A stretch of DNA of 64,000 nucleotides. Source: Heterocephalus glaber. Lineage: Eukaryota > Chordata > Mammalia > Rodentia > Bathyergidae. This document shows, piece by piece, positions 1 through 10,998 of the stretch. The first letter of the stretch is position 1; each line of letters begins with the position of its first letter. The notes beneath the pieces were generated by a model. That model saw only the letters and a program-made list of their open reading frames with translations, searched no databases and was not told the origin of the DNA. The stretch covers positions 1,623,199-1,687,198 of the forward strand of contig NW_004624882.1 in NCBI RefSeq assembly GCF_000247695.1. The letters are read 5' to 3'. Both the position numbers and the translations under genes were made by a program.

Positions 1-275
1 GTGATGGAACATTCAAAAGCCTAATGGAAGGTAATTAGATCATGGGGCTCCACCTTCATGAATGGATTAGTGCCATTTTTTGAGAACTGATCATTATAAA
101 GTGAGGCCACTCAATGCTATGGTCCCATCTGCATGCTGCTGCTTCCATTCTTCTTCTCCACTGTGTTATGACATGGCCAGAGAGAACCTTGACCAGACAC
201 AAGCACCATCTTGTTTGGACCTTCCTGTCACCAGAACAGTGAAGCAATCTCTTTTCTTTATAAAATACCCAGCCT
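1..275 (+). mobile_element. MaLR-type LTR, 3' portion (MST/MLT1-like)
   Basis: The sequence follows the 3' half of a mammalian MaLR (ERVL-related) LTR: a segment like TTAGATCATGGGG, the phrase CATGAATGGATTAGTGCC, a run resembling ACCAGACAC..ATCTT..GACCTTCC, and an end resembling CTTTATAAAATACCCAG. The left end lies outside the window. The element is old and non-coding. Confidence 0.65.
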
Positions 276-1159
276 TAGGCACTTCCCACCCAATATATCT
301 CATGCACTCCTTCAAGTACAGTAGGAAGTCAGTATTATTATTTCCATTTAGAGATGAAAATTCAGAGGCTCTGGAAATTAAAATACTTTAAATCCAAGTT
401 TCAAAAACATCCTCATTATCAAGTCTTACATCCACTCCTGCTGCAGTAGGTGGGGCCTGTTATAGAGCCAGTCACAGGCTTCACCTTGGGGCAGTATCTG
501 GCTCCAGCCTGGCAGAATTCCGCAGGACAGCATATGGGAAGCATGTCACACATGGCCCTGAACCATGGCTTCATCAAGGATGCTGCCTGGTGTTGCTGGT
601 ATTAAAGCATTGCTAATTATTAGTCATTAGTGATTATTATTATTACTAATTCATGTCCCTGGATCCCTGAGGGGGACCATTCCAGAAGACACAGAAGAGA
701 GTGTAGCACAGCAAAGGAGCTGGTTCATTTTGTGGCTATGTAAGGAACTTCTCCTCTCCCTCCTCTTGTGCGTGCTGCACATTCTCAGAGTTTCTTTCTG
801 AGCCCACATCCCTGAGCTTCCGAGAATAACTTCTGAAGAAGACCATATGACACTCTAGACTCCTCTCAGCCATGACTCAGAGAACCCCGCAGCTCACTGG
901 TCTGCAAAGCAGGTTTCTAAAGTAAGATCTTGACACTTGTCTAGGTCAGCAGTGCCACCTCCCAGGATAGAATTCTGTCTCACAGGTCTGGCAGACACTT
1001 TCTCTTAGGCCTTATCAAGTCACACAACATTGTCTCTTACCCAGGGTGTGCGCTTCCATCTTACAGGTCGGGGAGGGAGATGATAAGGCAATGTTGGCAG
1101 CCATCTGGGTTCCAGTCTCAGAGCTAAGCCAGCCTCCATTCATTATTCATCACCTACTG
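276..1159. other. Intronic sequence, nothing recognised
   Basis: This is FRMPD4 intron (minus-strand gene). I see no coding signal, RNA gene or clear repeat in this stretch. Confidence 0.5.
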
Positions 1160-1375
1160 CACCAGCCCAGGTCAGGCCGCTTGACTCTCATCATTTCTAA
1201 TCTTTACAATAACTCTGCAAAGTGAGTTGCATTATTTCCACTTCACACATGAGGAAACAGACTCCCTTCAAAGAGATTAAGCATCTTGTCCAAGGCCACA
1301 CAGCTCATTTGAAGTAGAGCCAGGAGTCCAACCCAGGCCACACGCACCAATGTTCTTTCCATCTGCCCATGACAA
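1160..1375 (-). repeat. MIR SINE, antisense
   Basis: The stretch reads like the reverse complement of the MIR core. It has a fall-off like TTTACAATAACTCTGCAAAGT, then CACATGAGGAAACAGA, then TTGTCCAAGGCCACACAGCT and a GAGCCAGGAGTCCAACCCAGG segment. MIRs are ancient tRNA-derived mammalian SINEs, and this copy is well preserved. Confidence 0.85.
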
Positions 1376-1544
1376 AGTCATTTTCAGCCTTGGAAGTGTC
1401 CACATTCCAAGGCTTTGCCTTTCTTATTTGGTCCCTTAGAGTTCTCCATTTAAAAAAAAACACGTGTTAATCTTACAAGTTCCAAAGTCAACATGTCCAC
1501 ATATTGAGTCTTACAATCTTCATACTGACACTGACAGGTTACTA

Positions 1545-1640
1545 TCACTTCTTCCATTTGGTAGGAGATTAAACCAAAGCACAAAGAAGCTAAATAATTT
1601 GCCCCACTTCACTGGCAGGGATGATTTGACAGTTTCAAAG
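1545..1640 (-). repeat. MIR-like fragment, antisense
   Basis: A weaker MIR match: a TTCCATTTGGTAGGAGATTAAA segment in place of the usual gagga-aactgag, followed by AAATAATTTGCCCCACTTCACTGG. It lies just upstream of the LINE-1 insertion at 1739. Confidence 0.45.
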
Positions 1641-1738
1641 TGGAGGTACTACAGATGTCTTAACACAGAATGCAGAAGAGTTCCTCTAACTTTTGGGTAT
1701 TGAAGGGGAATTGGCAGAGAATTATAAGAAGGCAGCCT

Positions 1739-2887
1739 CAAAGAAACAGACTTGAGGACCAGTGGAACAGATTAGAAGATGCAGAAACAACGCGAGACAC
1801 ACTCAGCCATCTCATCTTCGATAAAGGAGCCAAACACCCTCACTGGAGGAAAGATAGCCTCTTTAATAAATGGTGCTGGAAAAATTGGGCTTCAACTTGC
1901 CAAAGATTAAAACTAGACATATATCTCTCACCATGCACTAAACTAAAATCAAAATGGATTAAAGATCTAAATATTAAAATAGAAACTCTGAACCAGTTGG
2001 AACAGAGGTTAGGTAGAACCCTTGAAGACATCGGTGTAGGAAAAGATTTTATGAACAAAACCTCAGTTGCCTGTGAACTAGCACAAACAATCAACAAGTG
2101 GGATCTCTTCTTATTAAAAGGATTCTGCACAGCAAGAGAAACCACCAGCAGTGTGAAGAGACAACCCACAATGTGGGAAAAAATCTTCACCTGCTCTTCC
2201 TCAGACAAAGGTCTACTATCTCGAATCTATAAAGAACTTAAAAAGATCAGACCTCCCAAATTTAAAGACCCAATCCAAAAATGGGCATCTGAAATGAACA
2301 GACATTTCTCAGACAAAGAAGTAGAAATAGCAAATAAATACATGAAAAAATGTTCAACATCACTGGTCATTCGAGAGATGCAAATGACAACAATGCTGAG
2401 ATTCCACTTCACTCCAGAAAGAATGGCTGCTATCATGAAATCAACCAATAAGAAATGCTGGCAGGGCTGTGGGGAAAGAGGAACCCTGCTCCACTGCTGG
2501 TGGGAGTGTAGACTGGTGCAACCACTGTGGAAATCAGTATGGAGATACCTCAAAGAACTAGGACTGGAAGTCCCATTTGACCCCGCTATTCCACTGCTGG
2601 AGATCTTCCCCAAAGAACTAAAAGAATCATACCACAGTGATATATGTGTGCTCATGTTCATAGCAGCACAGTTTGTAATAGCTAAAACTTGGAAACAGCC
2701 CAAATGCCCATCAACTGGAGACTGGATAAAGAAAATGTGGTTTTTTAATAAAATGGAGTACTACTCAGCCATAAAAAATGAGAAATTAGAGACATTTATA
2801 GCTAAGTGGATGCACATTGAGGCCATACTCTTAAGTGAAATAAATAGGACACACATGAATAGATACCGAATAGTTTCTCTTGTGTGA
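1739..2887 (+). pseudogene. LINE-1 ORF2 protein, C-terminal fragment (open)
   Basis: About 382 codons of the LINE-1 ORF2 C-terminal region downstream of the reverse transcriptase stay open to the natural stop. Recognisable blocks are [43 protein letters not shown], and the cysteine-rich segment [18 protein letters not shown] shared by mammalian LINE-1. Next come [20 protein letters not shown] and [15 protein letters not shown]. Endonuclease and reverse transcriptase are absent, so the copy cannot move itself. The open frame extends 5' into flanking host DNA to an ATG at 1670, which is a chance fusion and not a LINE-1 start. Confidence 0.9.
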
Positions 2888-2930
2888 GAAACTGAAAGTG
2901 TAAATAAGGACTAAATGTATAATAGGTCAT

Positions 2931-3450
2931 GTGAAATAGGAAGAAAAGGGGCAAAGGGAAGGAAGTGGGAGGGCTAGGGGAAAGGATAGAAGGGAATGGG
3001 TTTAATATGAGAAAATGGAAAAATAGGAACAAAATCTTTGTAAATAGGGAGGACTGGAGGGGTTGAAGGGAGGGCTGGGCAAGGGTGAAAAATAAGAACC
3101 AAGAGAGATTATGTAAAGGTGCAAATTTCCAATGATGAATGTCATTATATTGTATACTTAAAATGTACCAATGATTAGAATGAATAATCAATAATGTAAA
3201 ATAGGAAGAAAAGGTCCAAAGGGGTAGGGGTAGTGGGAGGGCCAGGGGAAAGGAAAGAAGGGAAAGGAAAAATGATGAGAAATGGAAAAAATGGAAACAA
3301 AGTCTTTGTAAATAGGGAAGGGTGGAGGGCGTGAAGGGAGGGCTAGGAATGGGAAAAAAATGAGAACCAAGATGCATTATGTAAAGGTACAATTCCCAGT
3401 GAGAAATGTAATTGTGTTGGATACCTACAATGTACCAATAAAAGAATTTA
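2931..3450 (+). repeat. Tandem duplication of LINE-1 3' UTR (two units, period about 265 bp)
   Basis: ATAGGAAGAAAAGG begins at 2937 and again at 3201. AATGTACCA near the 3' end occurs at 3162 and 3429. Between them both units carry the same order of blocks: purine-rich tract, TCTTTGTAAATAGGGA, GGAGGG..GAAGGGAGGGCT, and ATTATGTAAAGGT. The units differ at roughly 15% of positions by eye. The LINE-1 at 6045-8488 has a single unit. Confidence 0.85.
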
Positions 3451-3474
3451 ATAAAAAAAAAAAGAAAGCAGCCT

Positions 3475-3990
3475 TTGAGCTGGCTCTATAGGGATAGATA
3501 AGGGCTTGACAAAGAAAAGGGTTCCAGGGATAATGAAAGTAAAAACAGGACCATAGGCAGGAATAAATAGGGTCTGGTTAAGGAGACATATTTTTTCAAG
3601 TGTAATTAGGACGCAAGACAGGTGATGAGCGCATCCCAAGAGAGCAGTACTCAAAGAGAGCAATCCAAGAAGACTGGGAAGAGCCAGGGAGGATTCTTGT
3701 TGATGCAGGTAATTCTGGTGAGCACCACTCTTCACTGCTAGAGTCATTACAAAGGGAGAGGGTGCCGTCAGTGGGTAATATCATACAGAAATTACTCCTG
3801 TGTGTAGGAAACCTACTGGAGCCCAGGTGAAATTTTAACTGGATGAGCATGATTTGTGCTTTGTTGAGTGTCATACAGCAAAGAATGCTCTACATTACCT
3901 GTGGCCACTACTAGAATTTAAAAGAAACCCATTAATATTGTCAGAAGGAAGACAGACATAAGAATAAAGTTTACAAAACCAGCCTAATTT
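3475..3990. other. Intronic sequence, nothing recognised
   Basis: Unique-looking intron between the LINE-1 and the next old repeat. I see no coding or RNA signal. Confidence 0.45.
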
Positions 3991-3994
3991 GGAT

Positions 3995-5070
3995 CTCATG
4001 GATAGATGTATTGATTCATTTGTTATTTTGCATTCAATAAATATTCTGGATATTAGAGTCATACTAGGATATGAAGGGGTATGAAGAACATCACAAGCTC
4101 CTTCCCTCAAAGAGCTCATAGATTAGTAGACAGATAAAGGCTTCATTACAATGAAAGTATCATGTAGAAGCATGTAAGGTACATTATGGCATGAAGGAAG
4201 AAAGATCAATTCTTCCCATGATGTATGTGAAGAAAGTGAGCAAAGCTTTGAGTTGTCCTGAGGGATGATGGAGGAGTTTCTCAGGTGAGCAAGGAAATAC
4301 AAGGAGTTTGAGGCAAGAGTGCAGGAACATGTCAGAGACTTGAAGAGAAGGTGGCTCACTGAGGTTACTTCCATACCCTAGGCATGATGTAATGAGAGCT
4401 TAAACTAAAGATGTAGAAATGAGGAAGAAGAAAAATGCAGAAAGTAGAATAACTTAGGGGATGGGATTGCCATAATGCAACCTTGGAAAAGACCCAAAGA
4501 TGGAATGGTGATTCTGTCTGTGTCATCTAGGCTGTTTTGTGACCTGAGTTGGAGGAACCAGGGGGCTAGCGATTACTCTCCTCACCATTCAGTGGCCAAC
4601 GGGGAAGGAAAAAAGAAAGGACCCCAGAGCAGTGGACAGCAATGGCAGAAGGATAAGGGAGGCAAGTGGCTGATGAATTCAGTAAGAGAGCCATTTAAAG
4701 GCCACGTCTTGAGGGGCAGGGAGGGAGACTGAAATAAAGTCAAGGGAAGGTTCAGTGAACATGGGGAAGTGAGCTCAGGTAAGAGGGGCTTGGGATCTTG
4801 AGAGTTTACAGTGTTACAGGAAGGTTAGTTTTGGGTATCAAAAAGGTGGGGGATGTGGAGATGGGAGTGCATGCCTGAAAATGGAATGATGGAGAAGGTG
4901 GCTAGAACTGAAGGGATGAATAAACCGAGATGCTAAGTTCATTTTTGTGAATATTTAAATGTCAATATTCATCTAGAATGTGACAGGGCACGTGGAAGGT
5001 GCTGATTCTTCAGTACATGTAGGCAATGGCTTGAAATTTGGAGAATCTGAGGTGATAATGCTGGAGGGGG
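3995..5070. repeat. Unclassified ancient interspersed repeat
   Basis: The segment starts with TTCAATAAATATTCTGGATATTAGAG and an AAAGAGCTCATAGATTAGTAGA block. It continues through many purine-rich blocks (for example GCAAGAGTGCAGGAACATG, and GAAATTTGGAGAATCTGAGG near the end). I know this type of block order from old mammalian repeats but cannot assign a family. A similar succession appears at about 48420-48840 and 49245-49580. Confidence 0.4.
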
Positions 5071-5379
5071 GCAATAAACAGGAGTTAATTTTTCACTGGG
5101 GTGAAAAATAATGATCTATAAATTAATAACAAGAAGCCAGAAGAGCACCAACACTGTTTCTTGACCCTGTGATTTAAATGCCATAAGAAGGATTCAACCT
5201 CCTTCCAAGATAATTGGAAGTAGAGGATCAACCCTCAAAAAACGGTAAAGAGGTTAAATGTTAAATCTTTGCGTTTGCAATATGAGTAAAGATCCCAGAG
5301 GGTGCAGTGGAAATGGTTAGCTAGGAGGTATAGCAGACAATATGAGGTGCCCTTATGACTTCCAGTTGCCTGAGGGCTC

Positions 5380-5745
5380 TCTTTACCTGCTAAAGTCCAC
5401 CCTGCACAGACAGTGAACAGGGAGTACTAAGGAATTACCTCTCAGGGCAGCCTTCAACCAACACCTGACAGGATGTGGGGTATAAAGACCTCAGCTCATT
5501 TATCCCGCTGTGGAAGAACTCTGAGACATGTGTTCTACACTGGCTACGAAGTTCCCAAAGAGGTTGAAACTCCAACTGTCCACAGTAGTTGGATAACTCA
5601 GCACTCACTGGTTGTTTTCCTGCTCACTGTCACGCCCCCATTTCATGACTGGTGTTTCCTGGGATTTCCTCCTAAATAAGCTATGCACACACAAACCCTT
5701 GTCTCTGAGTAGGTTTCAGGGGGTCCAAAAGTAAGACAGAGCAGC
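5380..5745 (+). mobile_element. ERVL-type LTR remnant
   Basis: The 3' half ends like several old mammalian LTRs: CTGTTTCCTGGGATTTCCTCCTAAATAAGCTA, with the AATAA signal, then ACACAAACCCTTGTCTCTGAGTAGG. Family not settled. It is non-coding. Confidence 0.45.
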
Positions 5746-6044
5746 TATAGAGAAAATTTCAAGGAAGGACCAGGTGTCACAGAGATGGATGTATCAGAGA
5801 AATATACATCCAGAGGCCGCACATTAGGAGGGGTATCCAAGATTAAAAAGTTGAGAGTCATAGGAGCAATTAATTAAATGGAACCTATGTATAATGCTGT
5901 TGGAGGGCCAGAAGGAGTTGGGGTTCCCAGGTGTTCCTATGGTTTACTGATCACACTACCCACATATATATGTATCGGAACTAGAGCAATGTAGAGCTCT
6001 GCTGGGACTGAATTTGTACTGGAATATTAATAAAAAAGGCAGTG

Positions 6045-7858
6045 ATTCTTTGAGGTATCTCCATACTGATTTCCACAGTGGCTGCACCAGTCTACACTCC
6101 CACCAGCAGTGGAGCAGGGTTCCCCTTTCCCCACAGCCCTGCCAGCACTTGTTATTGGTCGATTTCATGATAGCAGCCATTCTTTCTGGGGTGAGGTGGG
6201 ATCTCAGCATTGTTTTCATTTGCATCTCTCAAAGGACCAGTGATGTTGAGCATTTTCTCATGTGTTTATTTGCTATTTCTACTTCTTTGTCTGAGAAATG
6301 TCTGCTCATTTCAGATGCCCATTTTTGGATTGGGTCATTAAATTTGGGAGGTCTGATTTTTTTAAAAGTCCTTTATAGATTCGAGATAGTAGACCTTTGT
6401 CTGAGGAACAGCAGGTGAAGATTTTTTTCCCACATTGTGGGTTGTCTCTTCACACTGCTGGTGGTTTCTCTTGCAGTGCAGAAGCTGTTTAATAAGAGAT
6501 CCCACTTGTTGATTGTTTGTGCTAGTTCACAGGCAACTGAGGTTTTGTTCATAAAATCTTTTCCTACACCAATGTCTTCAAGAGTTCTACCCAACCTCTG
6601 TTCCTGCTGGTTCAGCATTTCTATTTTAATATTTAGATCTTTAATTCATTTCGATTTTGGTTTAGTGCATGGTGAGAGATATATGTCTAGTTTTAATCTT
6701 TGGCAAGTTGACACCCAATTTTTCCAGTGCCATTTATTAAAGAGGCTATCTTTCCTCCAGTGAGGGTGTTTGGCTCCTTTATCAAAGATGAGATGGCTGA
6801 GTGTGTCTGGAGTTGTTTCTGCATCTTCTAATCTGTTCCACTGGTCCTCAAGTCTGTTTCTTTGCCAGCACCATGCTGTTTTTATCACAGTAGCTTTGTA
6901 GTATAGTTTCAAGTTGGGGATTGTGATACCCCCTGCCATGTCTCTGTTACCTAGAATTGCTTTTGCTATTCTGGGTCTATTCTTGATCCAAATGAATTTT
7001 TGGATTATTTTCTCAACGTCAGTGAAGTATGCTGCTGGGATCTCAATTGGGATTGCATTGAATCTATATAGCAGTTTGGGAAGTATGGCCATTTTCACTA
7101 TATTGATCCTTCCTACCCAGGAGCAGGGGATGTCTTTCCACTTTCTGATATCTTCTTCAATCTCTCTTTTCAGAGTGCTATAGTTTTCAGAGTAGAGGTC
7201 TTTGATTTCTTTTGTTAGGTTAATTCCTAGGTATTTCAGGTTTTTTGGATGCTATTGTAAAAGGATTTGTTTGCCCTATTTCTCTCTCAGTGAGTCTGTT
7301 GTTCATGTAGAGGAAAGCTATTGATTTTTGTGTGTTGACCTTGTATCCAGCTACTCTACTGAATTTGGTTATTAAGTCTAGAAGACTTTTGGTGGTGTTC
7401 TTGGAATATTCTATATAGAGTATCATGTCATCTGCAAATAATGACAATTTGACTTCTTCATTTCCTATCTTTATTCCTTTTATTTCTTTCTCTTGTCTAA
7501 TTGCCATGCCCAATGTTTCCAAAACTATATTGAACCAGAGTGGTGATAGTGGACATTCTTGTCTTGTTCCTGATTTTAGTGTGAAGGATTTCAGTTTTTG
7601 ACCATTTAGTATGATATTGGCTGTTGGTTTTTCATAGATGGCTTTTATCAGATTGAGGTAGAGACCATCTATTGCAATTTTTTGTAGGGTTTTTATCATA
7701 AATGCATGATGGATTTTGTCAAATGCTTTTTTGCATCTATTGAGATAATCATATGGTTTTTTGTCCTTGGCTGTATTGATGTAGTGTATTATACTGATTG
7801 ATTTGTGTATGTTGAACCATCCCTGCATCCCTGCGATGAATCCCACTTGGTCAGGGTG
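6045..7858 (-). pseudogene. LINE-1 ORF2 fragment: reverse transcriptase to cysteine region
   Basis: Read on the minus strand this covers the reverse transcriptase from the segment after motif 0 onward. The block [11 protein letters not shown] is followed by the catalytic motif [11 protein letters not shown] (FADD at about 7427-7438). After that come [34 protein letters not shown], the [13 protein letters not shown] block, and the cysteine motif [18 protein letters not shown] near 6130-6180. Motif A (normally ..DAEKAFDKI) is altered to [11 protein letters not shown]. The frame breaks at least at about 7100-7220 and again near 6620, so it is not a working enzyme. Confidence 0.88.
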
Positions 7859-7865
7859 TATGATC

Positions 7866-8488
7866 TTCTGGAAGTCCCATTTGACCGAGCTATTCCCCTG
7901 CTGGCTATCTTCCCCAAAGAATTAAAAGAATTACACCACAGTGAGATATGTGTACCCATGTTCATAGCAGCACAATTTGTAAGAGCTAAAACTTGGAAGC
8001 AGCCCAAATGCCCATCAACTGGAGACTAGATAAAGAAAATGTGGGGTTTTTTTTTATAAATTATAGTACTACTCAGCCATAAAAAGTGAGAAATTAGAGG
8101 CATTTATAGCTAAATGGATGCACATTGAGGCAATACTCTTAAATGAAATAAACAGGACACACATGTGTAAATACCGAATAGTTTCTCTAGTGTGAGAAAC
8201 TGAAAGTGTAAATAACGACTAAAAGGTATAATGTGAAATAGGAAGAACAGGGGCAAAGCGGAAGGCAAGTGGGAGGGTAAGGGAAAGGAAAGAAGGGAAT
8301 GGAATTAGTATGAGAAAATGAGAAAATGGAAACAAAGTCTTTGTAAATAGGAAGGGATGGAGGGGTTGAAGGGAGGGCAGGAAAAGGGGGAAAAATAAGA
8401 ACCAAGAGAGACTATGTAAAGGTGCAAATTTCCAATGTTGAATGTCGTTATATTGTATACCTAGAATGTACCAATAAAATAATATTTT
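7866..8488 (+). pseudogene. LINE-1 ORF2 end and 3' UTR, forward part
   Basis: This is the extreme ORF2 C-terminus ([24 protein letters not shown]) with an in-frame TAG near 8027. The purine-rich 3' UTR from about 8200 ends in CTAGAATGTACCAATAAAATAA. It is a single 3' UTR unit, unlike the copy at 1739-3461. Confidence 0.85.
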
Positions 8489-8500
8489 AAAAAGGCAGTG

Positions 8501-10079
8501 GTAAAATCTGTAAAGTCTTGTTTCAGTTGGTAGCTTTCATATGTGTATTATGGGAGCGGTGACAAGTATAAACACAGAAATACTATTTTTAATGTTGGAC
8601 AGAAATGATGGCCCTGAAGAAACTTCAATTTAAAGATGGTACGTGTAGAGACTAATGAACAGCTATACGACAGAATGTCACTTCTTACCAGTTAAGAAAG
8701 AGTAGGTACATAGTTCAAACAGGGGTATTCTGAAATGACATTTCAAATCTCTGAAAACATAGCTATGCCCTAAATCGCTATGAAAGTTGACAGATGTTTC
8801 AGTCAGTCTTGATAATATTTTCATTGAGGGGAAGAGGTTGTGAGATTTATAATAAATTTCTAAAGTGTGCCTTCTCTGTTTGAATATGACTTCAACTTAG
8901 GAAAATAATTTATAAATTGGTCAATGGCTATATTTCATCTGTGCGAAGGCGGAGAAAAATTCTGTTTTCTGCTCTATTGGGAAATACTGCCTTGAACATG
9001 AACTTGGGCCACGGTAACGTGGCAACTGTATTCTGAGAATTTTCTGTTTTATATTAATAGAGTTTGCAGTCTACGTTTGGGCTGAGTGTATGAAAAAAGA
9101 AAGTGTTTCACTCACAAAAGCTATCCAATTACCACGTGAAAAATCATAAAGATTACTTTTCACACACACATCCATTGGGGTTAAAAACAAAGGAAAAGCA
9201 AGTAAACCAAAGAGAAGTAGTAGAATAACACATGCCCTATAAAACTGATGGTGGAAGTCTGAACAGTGCAAATGAAGTAATCAATTTACAGACTTAATAA
9301 CTTACTCTTTACATGTTTTCCTCTTAGTCACATGCAGTTTCTCCATGTAGATAAATTGCTATTTGTTTAAAAAGGTAAAATAAAAGCCCTCCATGTAAAT
9401 CCCCAGAAATGATTAAATGTGAGTGGTCCTTGGAGCTTGAATTTGAGCATAGCTAGTTGAATCATCATCCTTGAGTTTCTAAATTATGCCAGAGTTACTT
9501 AAGAAGGCTTGTGTGAGGATGGCCTGGGGCTGGAAATTGCATTCACCCTGGGTGGAATAGCCTGGCCACCAGGGAAGGCCCCTTTCTACTGCTCAGCTAC
9601 CTAGCTGGGAAGGGAAACCTATGTGAGAGGCCTTGTTCAGGTGTGGAGCCCTCAGAGCTACTTCTGTCCAGCCTATAGTTTAGCACAGTATTGAAATCTC
9701 CTCATTTCAAGTTAGGACCTGAAAACTGTTGATGAGTGGGTCTCTCACAGCTGCCAGAGACAAACTAAATGCTACAGAGACAGCAAGAAGCCCACAACTA
9801 TTTTGAGCCCTATATTGTATGCCCACAAAGATGCCTCTGCACAGTGTATGCCAATACATAATTAATTTACTTTGAGAAGATTTAACTTAATGGTCTGAAC
9901 TATTTGTTATCTTGAAAATGAAGCTTAAAATTAGCATATGCTTGTGCATATTACAAACTATATATAAACTCTGTAGAGTATAAAGACAAGGCTGCACAAT
10001 TATATCTATCTGAAAGGGATCACTGATCATTGGTGCTCCATTAAACTGTCTTTCAGTCTCAGCATTAAGTACACAGCGA
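8501..10079. other. Intronic sequence, nothing recognised
   Basis: AT-rich unique-looking intron. I checked both strands for exon-like frames with splice sites and found none. Confidence 0.45.
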
Positions 10080-10945
10080 AGTCCTACTGATTATTTTACC
10101 CATAACTTCTTTCTATCTCCAGAACCGGTCCTCTAAGTGTTATTTCTCATCTGTACTCTTTCACGAACTTCTAACGGCTTCCTGTTTCCACTTTTGTCTC
10201 TTAGAGCCTATTTTCCATGCAGTACAGCCAGGGTGATATTTGTAAAACGTGGGTTGTATTATTTGACTCTATTCCTTAAAACCCTCCTGTGTCCCTATTT
10301 CTTTCCTAGAATAGTCCAGACTCCTTATCATGTTCTAGACCAGGGATTAGCACTCTTTTCCTGTAGAGCCAGATAGTAAATATTTCAGGCTTTGTGGGTC
10401 AGAGGGTCTGTCACAACCACTATGCCTTGCAGTCATGGAGCAAAACCAGCCACAGACAATATGCAATGTGTGGGACACAGCTGTTCCAAGAAGCAGGCAG
10501 AAGGCCAGATTTGACCCAGGAGAGACAGTCTGAAAATTCTTACTGGCAGACCCTCCCTCACTTCACCCGTGCAGCTGTCACATCTTTCCATACCCCTTTC
10601 CCCTCCAAGCTCTTTCACTCTTGCCACTCTGCCAAGCTTTTCCCTTTTTTCTTTCTGGGTCACAACTTAAACACTACTTCTTCCTTGCAGACTTCTCTGA
10701 CTCTCTTATTTTTATGCTGTAATTATCTCTTATGATATCCTGTTCTTTGCTTTCATGACACTCACTATAATTTGTAATTACTTGTGTATTTACTTATTTT
10801 ACTTCTTATTGCCCGTATTTCTCATGAGGCCATATGATCAAGGAGGGAAGGGACCAGGCCTATTTTGTTTGCTACTCTGAGTAACCAGCAATTACCACCA
10901 TGCCTAACACAATGGTTGTCTAATAAAAGCTTATAAAATGAATAC
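10080..10945 (+). mobile_element. LINE-2 3' region, split by a hAT element
   Basis: The order of blocks matches an L2 3' end: CTTCCTGTTTCC, CTCCTGTGTCC, then after an interruption CACAACTTAAACACTACTTCTTCC, TGCAGACTTCTCTGACTCTC, ACTCACTATAATTTG, then TTTCTCATGAGGCC...GGGAAGGGACCAGGCC and CATGCCTAACACAATGG..TAATAAAAG. The hAT element sits at about 10339-10528. L2 is extinct in mammals, so this is a fossil. Confidence 0.75.
10339..10528 (+). mobile_element. Non-autonomous hAT (Charlie-type) element
   Basis: It begins CAGGGATTAGCACTCTTTTC and contains GAGCCAGATAGTAAATATTT and CAGGCTTTGTGGGTCAGAGG. It ends with a GGCCAGATTTGACCCA segment. This is the same family as the copy at 23528-23752, in opposite orientation. 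It interrupts the L2 element. Confidence 0.7.
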
Positions 10946-10998
10946 ATTTCATTTCCTTGAACCATAGCTTCCTCACCTCTCAAACAGGAATAACAGTA

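Larger units (their letters stand above)
1739..3461 (+). mobile_element. LINE-1, 5'-truncated, with target-site duplication
   Basis: This recent LINE-1 is truncated in ORF2. It carries the ORF2 C-terminus (to the stop at 2887), a purine-rich 3' UTR and an A-rich tail ending near 3461. It is flanked by a 13-bp target-site duplication, AAGAAGGCAGCCT at 1726-1738 and AAGAAAGCAGCCT at 3462-3474 (12 of 13 match). The 3' UTR is present twice in tandem with a period of about 265 bp (see the repeat entry). Confidence 0.92.
6045..8488. mobile_element. LINE-1 with 5' inversion (twin-priming product)
   Basis: One LINE-1 insertion in two opposite pieces. Positions 6045-7858 are ORF2 in reverse orientation, and 7866-8488 are the ORF2 end, 3' UTR and tail in forward orientation. 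The forward piece resumes at [12 protein letters not shown], where the inverted piece stops ([10 protein letters not shown]), so the two parts are contiguous in the parent element. The whole is bounded by a target-site duplication, AAAAAAGGCAGTG at 6032-6044 and AAAAAGGCAGTG at 8489-8500. This layout is the known signature of twin priming during target-primed reverse transcription. Confidence 0.93.

Noticed and set aside
1840..2208. 122-codon minus-strand frame inside the LINE-1
   Set aside because: It is the shadow of the LINE-1 ORF2 frame; its similarity to other frames at 6437-6763 reflects the same antisense strand, not a gene.
3188..3392. Minus-strand frames rich in Phe, Ser and Pro (also at 2802-3392 and 8187-8405)
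   Set aside because: They come from the complement of the purine-rich LINE-1 3' UTR.
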